A stretch of 64,000 nt of DNA from Rothia sp. SD9660Na (GCF_030064065.1 NZ_CP125946.1:62001-126000); one strand, 5' to 3'; numbered from the stretch's first letter, positions 42,744-50,516 are shown. The notes: a model not told the origin generated them from the sequence alone. A program made the numbers and translations.

Positions 42744-42758
42744 TTATGTTTGGGGTAG

Positions 42759-42796
42759 ATGCCCGCCGCGTGTGCTTCGCGGCGGGCATTTTTTGT
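42759..42796 (+). terminator. Second strong terminator after the GH16 gene
   Basis: ATGCCCGCCGCG and CGCGGCGGGCAT form a perfect 12-bp stem with loop TGTGCTT, followed by TTTTTTG. It insulates the GH16 gene from pdxR. Confidence 0.88.
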
Positions 42797-42875
42797 GGTG
42801 GACATTTTTCATGGGGTGCGGACGCCGGTGGGCTAGTATCGGGGGAGCGCGGCTTTGATGTCAGGGGAGGGTAGC

Positions 42876-44477
42876 GTGGCGGAATATTCACGGTTTGATC
42901 AGTTGCCGGTGAGCGTGTCGCGGTCGGCACCGGGTTCTTTGCCGTCGCAGGTGGCTGAGCAGATTCGGGCTCTGGTGCTGGGTGGTTTTCTGGTGGCGAG
43001 GGACCCGCTGCCTTCTACCCGTGCACTGGCTGAGCGGTTGAATGTTTCACGTGGAACGGTTGTTTTTGCGTATGAGCAGCTGGTGGGGGAAGGCTATTTA
43101 ACGAGCGGACGCGGGGGCACCCGCGTAGCTGACCACCTCACACTGGGGGCTGCGGGGGTTTCCCGGTCGGCTATTTCAGTGGGGGAGGTGGGCTCTTCGC
43201 GTCCTGTCGCCGTGGGCGGGGAGGCGGGGCTGGCGTCCGTGCGGTTATCAGCCTCGAATACCAGTCTTGCCCGCCCCGCCACCCCCGAGGGTATCGACCT
43301 TCGCCCGGGCAACCCCGATACCTCCTTGGTGGCAAGTGCTGCCTGGCGGGCCGCCTGGCGGCAGGCGGCTGCTACTCCCGGTGCTGCCCACCCGCCTGCT
43401 GGCTCCTACGAGCTGAGGGCGCAGCTAGCTGAGCACCTGCGGCTGATGAGATCGGTGCTGCGCAGCCCGGATGACCTGCTGGTGACCGCCGGTGCTCGCG
43501 ATGGCTTCCGCCTGATTCTTACCGCCCTGCGACGCAGGGTGCGTAACCGTCCACTTCGAATCGCGGTCGAGAACCCCGGCTACCCCTCCCTGCACCGCAT
43601 CCCTCTCGCCTTTGGGCACAAAATCCTACCGATTGAGGTTGATGAGCAGGGCCTTAACCCCGCCCACCTGCCTACGGGGCCAAACCGGCCTGACCTCGTC
43701 CTCATAGCTCCTAGCCACCAGTACCCCCTGGGGGCTTCCATGCCGCTGGCGCGTCGCCTGGAACTGCTAGCCTGGGCACGCACCCACGACGCCCTGCTGG
43801 TTGAAGACGACTACGATTCTGAGCTGCGCTATGTGGGCGACCCTCTACCGGCTCTAGCTTCTCTTGACCGTCCGCCTCTGCCGGGCGGGGCCGAGGCCCA
43901 CCCGGCTCGTTGGGCCTCCGACCGGGTAGTAACACTGGGGTCTTTTGCGAAGATGCTGGCTCCCGGCCTAAACCTGGGCTATGTGGTGGTGCCCCGCCAC
44001 CTTCAGGCTGACCTGCTAGAACTGCGTGCCGATTTGGGCAACCCGGTGTCGTCGGTCGTGCAGGACGCCATGGCGGCCTTCCTCGCCGCGGGCGGGGTGC
44101 GCCGCCATACGGCACGCATGCGCCGGGTTTACCGCGGACGCCGGGAGCAGGTACTCACCGCCCTGCAGGGATTATCCGGCACCCGGGTGTTACCCATGGA
44201 CGGCGGCCTGCACGCGGTTCTTCACCTGCCCGGCATTGACTCTGCGCGAGGGAGGGGCCTTGAGGGTGAACTGGTAGATGCCGCCCGACTAGAAGGCGTG
44301 CTTGTGGCCCCCCTGGGGGATTACTGGTCAGCACGGGCTGAGTCGGGGGAGGCCCTATACGGCCTGGTGCTTGGTTTTGGGGCCGTCAGTGACCGCAAGC
44401 TGGCTCTCGGTCTAGAAAGTTTGCGGCAGGTATTGGAAGGTTACTCTGCTGGTCTAGGTGCCCATTCTGACCACTAG
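42876..44477 (+). CDS. pdxR: PdxR-like MocR regulator (GntR HTH + aminotransferase domain)
   Basis: A 533-residue MocR-family regulator: an N-terminal GntR winged helix (LPSQVAEQIRALVLGGFLVA, then LPSTRALAERLNVSRGTVVF) and a class I aminotransferase-like domain binding PLP through the lysine in VTLGSFAKMLAPGLNLGYVV. PdxR proteins activate pdxST and sense PLP. The GTG at 42876 is chosen for its GGGGAGGG site; an upstream TTG/ATG is less likely. In most actinobacteria pdxR is divergent from pdxS; here ~2.2 kb containing the GH16 gene separates them. The identity is likely from family and genomic vicinity. Confidence 0.82.
   Translation: MAEYSRFDQLPVSVSRSAPGSLPSQVAEQIRALVLGGFLVARDPLPSTRALAERLNVSRGTVVFAYEQLVGEGYLTSGRGGTRVADHLTLGAAGVSRSAISVGEVGSSRPVAVGGEAGLASVRLSASNTSLARPATPEGIDLRPGNPDTSLVASAAWRAAWRQAAATPGAAHPPAGSYELRAQLAEHLRLMRSVLRSPDDLLVTAGARDGFRLILTALRRRVRNRPLRIAVENPGYPSLHRIPLAFGHKILPIEVDEQGLNPAHLPTGPNRPDLVLIAPSHQYPLGASMPLARRLELLAWARTHDALLVEDDYDSELRYVGDPLPALASLDRPPLPGGAEAHPARWASDRVVTLGSFAKMLAPGLNLGYVVVPRHLQADLLELRADLGNPVSSVVQDAMAAFLAAGGVRRHTARMRRVYRGRREQVLTALQGLSGTRVLPMDGGLHAVLHLPGIDSARGRGLEGELVDAARLEGVLVAPLGDYWSARAESGEALYGLVLGFGAVSDRKLALGLESLRQVLEGYSAGLGAHSDH
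43043..43058. promoter_or_regulatory. Degenerate parS-like site (14/16)
   Basis: TGTTTCACGTGGAACG matches the parS consensus at 14 of 16 positions inside pdxR. With the sites at 1746 and 23564 it suggests a ParB-loading zone, but this copy may be chance or weak. Confidence 0.45.
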
Positions 44478-44535
44478 GGCGTAACAGGCTGCCGGTAGAT
44501 CGGCGGCTTTCAGCTTGGCTGGTTAGACTGGTGGG

Positions 44536-45186
44536 GTGACTTTTGATTCTCAGCACTCCAATTCCCGGCACACCGATTCCGAGCCCTCTGGCTCCCACCT
44601 GGCTGCCGGCAGGCAGCAGGCCGACCCCAAGCGTCCTCTGGACCCTGCTCTTGCAGCCGCCCTCACCGGCCCCACCCTGGTACATGCCCTGGTTTTCCTG
44701 GCCTTCGGCCTCACCACAGTTTTCTGGCAGCAACCGACCCTGGGCGTCATTACCGTCATGCTGGGTCTCTACATGCTGGGCTATGCAGGGGCGTCCTACC
44801 TGACGGCCCAAACCCTGCGCCGCGGAGGGGACGCCAGCACTGCCCAGGCCTTTACTTCCATCGCCCTGGTGCAGGCGGCCGGTGGTGTGCTGGCTTTTGT
44901 GGCCCCCCGCGGGGAATTCTGGCTGACCCTGATTGCCGCCTGCGTGCTGGGCTTGACCGGTGTGCTCAAGCTGCTCGCCGGTATGCGTACTAAGGCGAGT
45001 AACCCGGCGGCCCGTGACTGGCAGCTTGAGGGGGCTATCGTGACGCTTTCGGCGGCAGCCCTGCCTGTGGTCTCTGAGATTGGCGATAAGGCCATTATGG
45101 GTACGGCCGGTGGCGGCGCCCTAGTAGCCGGTATTTTCTTGGTGATCGGTGCGCTGTCTTTGCGCGCGGACGCCCGTCACGGCTAG
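44536..45186 (+). CDS. Hypothetical integral membrane protein
   Basis: A 216-residue protein with a ~40-residue polar N-terminus and six predicted helices (for example LVHALVFLAFGLTTVFW, LGVITVMLGLYMLGYAGA, GEFWLTLIAACVLGLTGVLK, GGGALVAGIFLVIGALSL). No family was recognised beyond general actinobacterial membrane proteins. The GTG start lies eight bases after TAGACT, suggesting a leaderless transcript. It is followed by a second small membrane protein 68 bases downstream; the two may be related in function. Confidence 0.7.
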   Translation: MTFDSQHSNSRHTDSEPSGSHLAAGRQQADPKRPLDPALAAALTGPTLVHALVFLAFGLTTVFWQQPTLGVITVMLGLYMLGYAGASYLTAQTLRRGGDASTAQAFTSIALVQAAGGVLAFVAPRGEFWLTLIAACVLGLTGVLKLLAGMRTKASNPAARDWQLEGAIVTLSAAALPVVSEIGDKAIMGTAGGGALVAGIFLVIGALSLRADARHG

Positions 45187-45254
45187 GGGCTGTCGGGCAA
45201 AAGTGGTGCTCACCCCGTAGACTGGTGGAGAGTTTGTTTTCAGGAGGAATGGTC

Positions 45255-45650
45255 TTGGCTCAGAAGAGTGAATCACCCAATCGTGGGTTTAAGGCGCAGG
45301 TGCGCGGTCCGCTGATTATTGCGGCGGTCTTGGCCCTGGTGGCTTGCTTGGGCATCGTGGTTTTTGCAACCGGCGGTACAAATAACACCCCGAATGTGGT
45401 GCTGGCTTTGACCGTTGCCGGTGCCGTTTTTGTGGTCACCCTGGTCATGTGCGCAACCCTGATTCTGGTGGAGCGCCCCAACGATCCCGAGCTGGGTGAA
45501 GGTACCGGTATTAACCGGTCGTCCGCCAAGCTGTACGCTGAGGCCCGTGCCCGCCGCGAAGCTGAGGCCAAGCGCCGTGAGGCTGAAGAAAAGGAACGCC
45601 TGGGTAAGCGTATTGACGAGGCCAACGCTGCCCAGGACGGCCAGCAGTAG
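45255..45650 (+). CDS. Hypothetical two-helix membrane protein with charged tail
   Basis: A 131-residue protein with two hydrophobic helices (PLIIAAVLALVACLGIVVFA and VVLALTVAGAVFVVTLVMCA) and a long charged C-terminal helix (YAEARARREAEAKRREAEEK). The TTG at 45255 is preferred, because AGGAGG lies seven bases upstream; the nearer ATG leaves no spacing. It resembles small actinobacterial membrane proteins of unknown function. A very strong terminator follows. Confidence 0.7.
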   Translation: MAQKSESPNRGFKAQVRGPLIIAAVLALVACLGIVVFATGGTNNTPNVVLALTVAGAVFVVTLVMCATLILVERPNDPELGEGTGINRSSAKLYAEARARREAEAKRREAEEKERLGKRIDEANAAQDGQQ

Positions 45651-45671
45651 GTCTGATTCCGTAAGGCAGAA

Positions 45672-45716
45672 GGGCCGGGGCGGGTACCAGTGGTGGTACC
45701 TGCCCCGGCCCTTTTA
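45672..45716 (+). terminator. Strong rho-independent terminator
   Basis: GGGCCGGGGCGGGTACCA pairs with TGGTACCTGCCCCGGCCC (one mismatch), followed by TTTTA. Confidence 0.9.
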
Positions 45717-45778
45717 TGGTTGAGGCTCTAAGGCGCCGGGTGCCCTAGGCTTTGGGGTGCCGTATCCCTCGGGGCGCC

Positions 45779-46748
45779 CTAAATCTCGGGATCGATGAAG
45801 ACCCCGTTGAAGTAGGCAGCTAGGGCAGCGTGGTCGGCCAGGGGTAGGACTGCACCCACGTACTGGTCGGGGCGCGCGACTACCACTATGCCGTTGCGGG
45901 AGAGTTTGCGTTCTTCGAAGATGTCTTCATCGGGTAGGGTGCAGTAGATGTTCTCCCAGTACTCAATCTGGTAGGTGCCTACCAGGGGGGCGGAAGGCTG
46001 CGGGGGCGTCGGTGGTCTCGAACTCGGTGTAGTTCTGCTGGTAGACCACCACCGGCTCAATCAGGGCATTAAAATCTGCTCCCTCAGTTCGGTAGCGCAC
46101 GAAGGGGGAGGTGGCGTCCTGGGTCAAGAAATCGCTCAGGGCCCGCACCTTCGAGTCGGCGGACGCCGGGTGTGCGGCATTGGCGAAGACGTAGAGTCGG
46201 TAGCGGCCGTCAGCTACTGCTTCATGCCCTAGGTGGCGGGGGTAGGCGTTCTCGCGGCGATTCACACGGGCTGAGCGGAACCGTTTGCCCACGGGGAATC
46301 CCTCAGCCAGGTGCTGGTGCTCGGTACCACCGGTGATAAGAGAAGGCTTGTAATCGGTCATGAACCCGGCCGGGAACTCTGCGGTTTTCATGTAGAACTC
46401 TTCAAGGTATTCGGGGCTGGGTAGGTCCTCGGGTTTGGTAGCCATGAGGGTGGACCACTCTTTATCGAAGTCAATCAGGTTCTTGGCGATTTCCTGGCGT
46501 TCGCCGGAGTAGGTATCGACATCGTCGAAGTGGTCGGTGAGGTGGTGGCCGACTTCGTAGACCGAGTGCCAGGCCACGTTCTTCACGTCGATGGAGTAGG
46601 GGTGGTAGATGGCGTTGGCGCGGTCAATGATTTCTTCAATGGGGGTGGAGCGTACGGCATGGTTGTCGTCGAGGGGGACTTCGCCCAGGTCAACGTAAAC
46701 ACGGGCCAGGTGGCCGCCTTCGCGTGGGATATGCAGGATGGAACCCTT
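45779..46748 (-). pseudogene. FAD-dependent aromatic monooxygenase (phenol hydroxylase-like), decayed
   Basis: Remains of a ~600-residue flavin monooxygenase of the phenol 2-monooxygenase/3-hydroxybenzoate 4-hydroxylase type. From the 5' side: IPREGGHLARVYVDLGEVP, then WHSVYEVGHHLTDHFDDV, joined directly to TYSGERQEIAKNLIDFDKEW. The FAD-binding GD motif block normally between those two (about 50 residues) is gone. The N-terminal FAD domain is absent beyond 46748, and a frameshift near 46000 separates off the thioredoxin-like C-terminus (NGIVVVARPDQYVGAVLPL). The 5' breakpoint coincides with the 5' breakpoint of the divergent mmsA fragment. Confidence 0.75.
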
Positions 46749-47034
46749 GGTGGCCCTGCCCACCAACCACGAGTTCGGCAACGGCGTTGCCATCTACACC
46801 CGCGACGGCGACACCGCCCGCGAATTCGCCCGCCGCGTCGATGTGGGTATGGTAGGTGTGAACGTGCCGATTCCCTACTACACCTTCGGTGGCTGGAAGG
46901 CCTCCGGCTTCGGCGACCTCAACCAGCACGGGCCCGACACTTTCTGCTTCTACACCAAGACCAAGACGGTAACATCTCGCTGGCCCTCCGGCATTAAAGA
47001 GGGCGCCAGCTTCGTTATGCCCACCGGTAACTAA
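46749..47034 (+). pseudogene. mmsA: Methylmalonate-semialdehyde dehydrogenase, C-terminal fragment
   Basis: About 95 codons of the C-terminus of MmsA, the CoA-acylating enzyme at the end of valine breakdown: EFGNGVAIYTRDGDTAREFA, RRVDVGMVGVNVPIPYYTFG, then SGFGDLNQHGPDTFCFYTKT and TVTSRWPSGIKEGASFVMPT. Four residues usually found after VNVPIP are also missing. The first ~400 residues, including cofactor site and catalytic cysteine, are deleted. It meets the likewise 5'-truncated monooxygenase head to head. The downstream gene (3-hydroxyisobutyryl-CoA hydrolase) is intact, and this region may now supply its promoter. Confidence 0.85.
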
Positions 47035-47046
47035 AGGAGACCCACC

Positions 47047-48135
47047 GTGACCGATACGCCCGGCACCCAGCCGACCGAGAGCGTCCTAACCGAAAAGCGC
47101 GGCAGCCTGGGGGTTATCACCCTCAACCGCCCGCGCGCGGTCAACGCCCTCAACGCCGAGATGATGCAGCTGATGAACGCAGCCCTGGACGACTTCGAAC
47201 AGGACGCCGGCATCACCGCCGTGCTCCTGAGTGGCGCCGGTGAACGGGGTCTTTGTGCAGGCGGTGACGTGGTGGCCCTCTACAAGGCCACCGGCGAAAA
47301 CCCGGACCAGGGCGTGGACTTCTTCCGAGCGGAATACACTCTGGACCTGCGTATTTCCCGCTACCCCAAGCCCTTCATCTCCCTCATGGACGGCCTGGTG
47401 CTGGGCGGCGGCGTGGGCGTTTCAGCCCATAGCTCCCACCGCATCGTCACCGAACGCACCCGCACCGGCATGCCCGAAACCGTCATCGGCTTCTGCCCCG
47501 ACGTGGGCGGCCTCAACATCCTGGCCCGCGCCCCGCAGAACCTTGGCACCCTCATGGCTGTCACCGGCCTGCACGTGACCGGGGCGGACGCGCTCGCCGT
47601 TGGCATGGCTGATTATTTCGTGCCGTCTGAGAAGCTCGATGGCCTGGTCGCTGCCCTTGAGAAGGTCGAGGGGGCGGACGCCGTTACCCGCGTCATTGAG
47701 GGCTTTGCGGCTGACGCACTTCCCTCCCAACTCGTGGAGAACGCCCACTGGATTGAGGGTGCTTTTGCCGCTGATACCGTTGAAGAAATTCTTGAGAAGG
47801 TCCAGGCAGTGGCTGATTCGGGGGCAGGCGGCGCCGAGTTCGCCGTTACGGTTCTGGCGGCCCTGCAGAAGAACGGGCCGACCGGCATGAAGGTGGCCCT
47901 GGAAGCTGTGCGCCGGGCCGGTAGCCAGAGCTTGGCAGAGACCCTGAACCAGGATTTTATGACCTCCTGTAATGCCCTGGTCCATCACGATATGCGTGAG
48001 GGTATCCGGGCCCAGGTGGTCGATAAGGACCGCAACCCGCAGTGGTCCCCTGCCAGCCTGGCGGAGGTCTCGCGCGAGAGCGTCCTGGCCTTCTTTGTTC
48101 CTACGGAAGCGGGGGAGCTGGGTCTAAAGTCCTAG
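47047..48135 (+). CDS. 3-hydroxyisobutyryl-CoA hydrolase (crotonase family)
   Basis: A 362-residue crotonase-family hydrolase of valine degradation. Motifs: VITLNRPRAVNALNAEMMQL, the oxyanion segment GLCAGGDVVALY near residues 70-80, the GGGVGVSAHSSHRIVTERTR second oxyanion loop, and PETVIGFCPDVGG with the catalytic glutamate. The C-terminal extension ending AEAGELGLKS-like (PTEAGELGLKS) is typical of the hydrolase and absent from simple hydratases. GGAG precedes the GTG start. Its partners mmsA and mmsB are fragments, so the pathway as a whole is not functional from this locus. Confidence 0.88.
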   Translation: MTDTPGTQPTESVLTEKRGSLGVITLNRPRAVNALNAEMMQLMNAALDDFEQDAGITAVLLSGAGERGLCAGGDVVALYKATGENPDQGVDFFRAEYTLDLRISRYPKPFISLMDGLVLGGGVGVSAHSSHRIVTERTRTGMPETVIGFCPDVGGLNILARAPQNLGTLMAVTGLHVTGADALAVGMADYFVPSEKLDGLVAALEKVEGADAVTRVIEGFAADALPSQLVENAHWIEGAFAADTVEEILEKVQAVADSGAGGAEFAVTVLAALQKNGPTGMKVALEAVRRAGSQSLAETLNQDFMTSCNALVHHDMREGIRAQVVDKDRNPQWSPASLAEVSRESVLAFFVPTEAGELGLKS

Positions 48136-48161
48136 CCGGGTACTGTACTGCCTGCTACTTC

Positions 48162-48224
48162 ACCCCCTTGGTTCGCTCTTGACCCCCTTGATTTTCTTGG
48201 GGGTCAAGAGTGAACTGAGGGGGT
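48162..48224. terminator. Long hairpin terminator after the CoA hydrolase
   Basis: The arms 48162-48187 and 48199-48224 (ACCCCCTTGGTTCGCTC... with ...GAGTGAACTGAGGGGGT) form a ~26-bp stem with few mismatches, followed by TTATTTTTCTTT. It also abuts the end of the convergent membrane-protein gene. Confidence 0.8.
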
Positions 48225-48225
48225 G

Positions 48226-48447
48226 TTATTTTTCTTTGGGGCTTCTGCGCATCATTGCCATGGCGCGGATGGTGCTGTAGCCATGGATGGCGAAGCCTAT
48301 GAGAAAGAGGATGAGGCCGGGGAGGAAGAGCTCATTGTGTTTGTAGCCGTGGTAGCCGAGCATGATAAAGCCGGTGAGGGCTATGAGAACTCCTGCCCAG
48401 TAGGTTTTTGAGGTAAACATCTTTTTCATGATGTCTTTGTTGTTCAT
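48226..48447 (-). CDS. Small two-helix membrane protein, Rhs-cassette 1 (candidate immunity)
   Basis: A 73-residue protein beginning MNNKDIMKKMFTSKTYWAGV with two helices (AGVLIALTGFIMLGYHGY; LFLPGLILFLIGFAIHGYST). It is clearly paralogous to the 72-residue protein at 49068 (same MN.KDIMKKM.TSK.YW.GV opening, same HGYKHNELF loop). It overlaps the upstream 80-residue gene by ATGA and is the last gene of cassette 1. It probably protects against the cassette's toxin tip; that is inference from layout. Confidence 0.65.
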   Translation of the reverse strand: MNNKDIMKKMFTSKTYWAGVLIALTGFIMLGYHGYKHNELFLPGLILFLIGFAIHGYSTIRAMAMMRRSPKEK

Positions 48448-48686
48448 TTTAGTAGTCCGTATTGTCCGAAAAGTAGCAGGTAGAGGAAAGCTAGTAATCC
48501 AAGGACGTTAGGCCCTACCGTTGTGAGGTATCTGCCTGCCGGGGTAGGGTTTTTGAAAATCATGGTTTCTGGCCAGACTGCCGGGTTTCCTTCTCTGATA
48601 TTCTTTCGGGTGCGAAAGTAGAAGAAGGGTATCGTAAATAATGTACCGATGATGAAGCAGATATATACGTAATGAATAATTGTCAT
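48444..48686 (-). CDS. Small membrane protein, Rhs-cassette 1 (candidate immunity)
   Basis: An 80-residue protein with one N-terminal helix (VYICFIIGTLFTIPFFYFRT), a basic loop, and a C-terminal helix (VGPNVLGLLAFLYLLLFGQY). It has the same position and general topology as the 75-residue protein at 49283 in cassette 2, though sequence similarity is weaker. It starts 17 bases after the toxin tip and overlaps the next gene by four bases. No database family was recognised. Confidence 0.6.
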   Translation of the reverse strand: MTIIHYVYICFIIGTLFTIPFFYFRTRKNIREGNPAVWPETMIFKNPTPAGRYLTTVGPNVLGLLAFLYLLLFGQYGLLK

Positions 48687-48703
48687 AAAGGTATTCTGAG
48701 TTT

Positions 48704-48937
48704 CTAGTTAACGGGTAGGGGAATGTTGAAGCTAAGGTTTGCACTGCAACCAAGGCCAAGCCCGGCAACGCCGCCGATGGCTCCGCTTTTGGGTGGGAAG
48801 CTCAAATCCAATCCTATGCCAAGATTAAGGTCAGCAAAATTTGCATTGTGAATGTCGTCGATGGATCCCCCTATATTGAGACAGAGAATGTAACAAGAGT
48901 TGAGGCCAACCTGGGTAGCTAATCCTGATGGGTCCAT
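48704..48937 (-). CDS. Orphan Rhs tip 1: glycine-rich putative toxin domain
   Basis: A 77-residue frame beginning at the end-of-core motif MDPSGLA, which is where polymorphic Rhs/RHS-repeat toxins switch to their variable C-terminal toxin. The tip has a CYILC cysteine pair and a strongly glycine/leucine-rich beta-like stretch (NLGIGLDLSFPPKSGAIGGV, then LGLGCSANLSFNI). It resembles tip 2 at 49516 in layout. The core preceding it is a short fragment in another frame, so it would be made, if at all, as a free peptide from the ATG. The toxin role, probably membrane-acting, is inferred. Confidence 0.55.
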   Translation of the reverse strand: MDPSGLATQVGLNSCYILCLNIGGSIDDIHNANFADLNLGIGLDLSFPPKSGAIGGVAGLGLGCSANLSFNIPLPVN

Positions 48938-49060
48938 ACACCCTGGTTTGGGTCATACCAGCGGACACCGAAGAGGAAGCGACCCATGCCACCTCGGTCA
49001 ACGAGCCCAAAACGGTAGAGGAAGGGGTCAAACTTATCCCGGTCAGATGGTACATGTTGG
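48928..49060 (-). pseudogene. Rhs core C-terminal fragment
   Basis: In a separate frame the sequence reads DKFDPFLYRFGLVDRGGMGR and FLFGVRWYDPNQGVWTHQD, then a stop. The FGVRWYDPNQGVWT pattern matches the last YD/Rhs repeat of RHS-family proteins. The ~25 residues normally lying between it and DPSGL (the NRYAYAGNDPIN segment) have been deleted, which shifts the frame onto the tip at 48937. The rest of the Rhs protein is absent. Confidence 0.65.
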
Positions 49061-49067
49061 TGAGTCT

Positions 49068-49286
49068 TTATTTTTGGGGCTTTCTGTACATCATTATCAT
49101 GGCGCGGATGGTGTTGTAGCCGTGGATAAAGAAACCAATGAGGAAGATGGCAAGCCCAGGTATGAAGAGCTCATTGTGCTTATACCCGTGGTGGCCGAGC
49201 ATGATAAAGCCAGCAAGCATAATCATCACGCCTACCCAGTAGATTTTTGAGGTAAGCATTTTTTTCATGATGTCTTTACTATTCAT
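49068..49286 (-). CDS. Small two-helix membrane protein, Rhs-cassette 2 (candidate immunity)
   Basis: A 72-residue paralogue of the 48226 protein, beginning MNSKDIMKKMLTSKIYWVGV, with helices MIMLAGFIMLGHHGYK and LAIFLIGFFIHGYNTIRA. The clear similarity between the two copies shows that the cassettes share an origin. It overlaps the upstream 75-residue gene by ATGA. Candidate immunity protein. Confidence 0.65.
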   Translation of the reverse strand: MNSKDIMKKMLTSKIYWVGVMIMLAGFIMLGHHGYKHNELFIPGLAIFLIGFFIHGYNTIRAMIMMYRKPQK

Positions 49287-49510
49287 TTGAGTAACTCCGT
49301 TATGACCCAGAGCAATCCCATAAGAGCAAACCCAAGAGCTGTTCCTGCATAAAATAGTTTGTCTTTGAAAGTTCCAGGCTCTATACCAGGTAGAAAGAAC
49401 CCACCACGTTTTCCGCTTACGCGGTCTGGATAAACTTTTATCCTGTAGATGAATACAGGAATTCCTATCAGGAATGCAATTGTTCCGATTGTTATGACTG
49501 AAATATTCAT
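49283..49510 (-). CDS. Small membrane protein, Rhs-cassette 2 (candidate immunity)
   Basis: A 75-residue protein with an N-terminal helix (MNISVITIGTIAFLIGIPVF), a basic loop and a C-terminal helix (LFYAGTALGFALMGLLWVIT). It occupies the same place in cassette 2 as the 80-residue protein does in cassette 1, five bases after the toxin tip. Function inferred only from layout. Confidence 0.6.
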   Translation of the reverse strand: MNISVITIGTIAFLIGIPVFIYRIKVYPDRVSGKRGGFFLPGIEPGTFKDKLFYAGTALGFALMGLLWVITELLK

Positions 49511-49515
49511 TTTTT

Positions 49516-49866
49516 CTACTTTACAGGCCAGGAGATTCCATAGGTTGTAGAAGCACCGCCTCCTAAGCCTAATAAAATTCCTCCGTAGAGGTCATTATCG
49601 CTTAGTGAATTAGCACTGCCGCCACCTTCTAATCCAAACCCGTAGGCTCCGCCTGCTGAGCCTGAGGCAGACCATGAAAACTTCTCCACAGGATTTCCAG
49701 TGGTTCTTCCGATAAAGACACCAGCGCTAAGTTCTGCTCCAGCTCCGAATTCAAGACCAAGTGAAACATCTTCACCGTCGTCGGAAGCAATAATAGTGAA
49801 ACTGCCACATGTGCCTGCACACATGCCAAATCCGAATTGCCATGCAGCTAATCCCGCTGGATCCAT
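49516..49866 (-). CDS. Orphan Rhs tip 2: glycine-rich putative toxin domain
   Basis: A 116-residue frame from MDPAGLAAWQFGFGMCAGTC. The DPAGL motif marks the junction of an Rhs core with its variable C-terminal domain. The remainder is Gly/Ser/Ala-rich with alternating hydrophobics (SLGLEFGAGAELSAGVFIGR, then GGAYGFGLEGGGSANSLSD), suggesting a beta-structured or pore-forming peptide. A cysteine pair follows the DPxGLA motif, as in tip 1. No Rhs core remains upstream; a large hairpin begins directly before it. A GTG four codons earlier is an alternative start. Confidence 0.55.
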   Translation of the reverse strand: MDPAGLAAWQFGFGMCAGTCGSFTIIASDDGEDVSLGLEFGAGAELSAGVFIGRTTGNPVEKFSWSASGSAGGAYGFGLEGGGSANSLSDNDLYGGILLGLGGGASTTYGISWPVK

Positions 49867-49876
49867 ACACCCCACC

Positions 49877-49945
49877 ACGAATGTGACTCATATTCCCGAA
49901 AGGGTGTTGTTTTAACGCCCGCTTGGGAATATGAGTCACATTCGT
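49877..49945. repeat. Perfect 21-bp inverted repeat with nested hairpin
   Basis: The arm at 49877-49897 (ACGAATGTGACTCATATTCCC) is exactly inverted at 49925-49945. The loop contains a second stem, GGGTGTT / AACGCCC. It separates orphan tip 2 from the acyl-CoA synthetase fragment and could be a terminator or a recombination scar. Confidence 0.75.
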
Positions 49946-49965
49946 TGTAGAGGGAGATAGCTTGC

Positions 49966-50287
49966 CTAGCCCCTGAGGTCCGGGAAGCCCGTGTCGGCGA
50001 ACTCGTGGTCGTAGCCCTCGCTGGTGGTGCGGGCGGCCAGAGCTGCGGCGCTCTTCTCGCCGTGTCGGCCGTAGAACTCGTTCTCACGGGCCCGCAGTTC
50101 CACACGGCGAATCTTGCCCGAAATGGTCTTGGGCAGCTCGTAGAACTCAATGCGGCGCACCCGCTTGTAGGCAGCCAGGTGGTCGCGGGCGTACTTGAGA
50201 ATATCCTTAGCAGTCTCAGCCGTTGGCTCACGCCCAGCAGCAAGCACAACGTAGGCCTTGGGCACAGCCAGGCGGATTTCGTCGGGT
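49966..50287 (-). pseudogene. Acyl-CoA synthetase (AMP-binding), C-terminal fragment
   Basis: About 107 codons of the C-terminal domain of an AMP-forming acyl-CoA synthetase: DEIRLAVPKAYVVLAAGREP, then AKDILKYARDHLAAYKRVRR, and IEFYELPKTISGKIRRVELR with the catalytic lysine of the A10 motif. The adenylate-forming N-terminal domain is missing. The 5' breakpoint coincides with that of the divergent mmsB fragment. Confidence 0.8.
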
Positions 50288-50516
50288 GAGGGAAGCCAAC
50301 CGCGACTACGAACCTGGCTTCGCTACCGCCCTCATGAGCAAGGACATGGGCCTGGCAGTTGCTGCCCTCGACACCGCAGGGGTCAACGGCGAACTCGGCA
50401 AGCGCGCCGCAGATATCTATACTCACCTAGTAGAAGAAGGGCGCGGCACCAAGGACTTCTCAGACGTCATTAACGCCATTCGTGAGGCCGACGGCTCACC
50501 CGTCTCAGGTATCTAA
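50288..50516 (+). pseudogene. mmsB: 3-hydroxyisobutyrate dehydrogenase, C-terminal fragment
   Basis: About 75 codons of the helical C-terminal domain of MmsB: NRDYEPGFATALMSKDMGLA, then [20 protein letters not shown] and [16 protein letters not shown]. The NAD-binding Rossmann domain is absent. It ends 26 bases before the intact enoyl-CoA hydratase gene, as in intact valine operons. The longer open frame upstream belongs to the opposite-strand synthetase relic and has no family similarity. Confidence 0.8.

Noticed and set aside
49700..49915. Plus-strand 71-codon frame across Rhs tip 2
   Set aside because: Opposite to the tip gene, no homology or start signal; the minus-strand DPAGLA frame explains the region.
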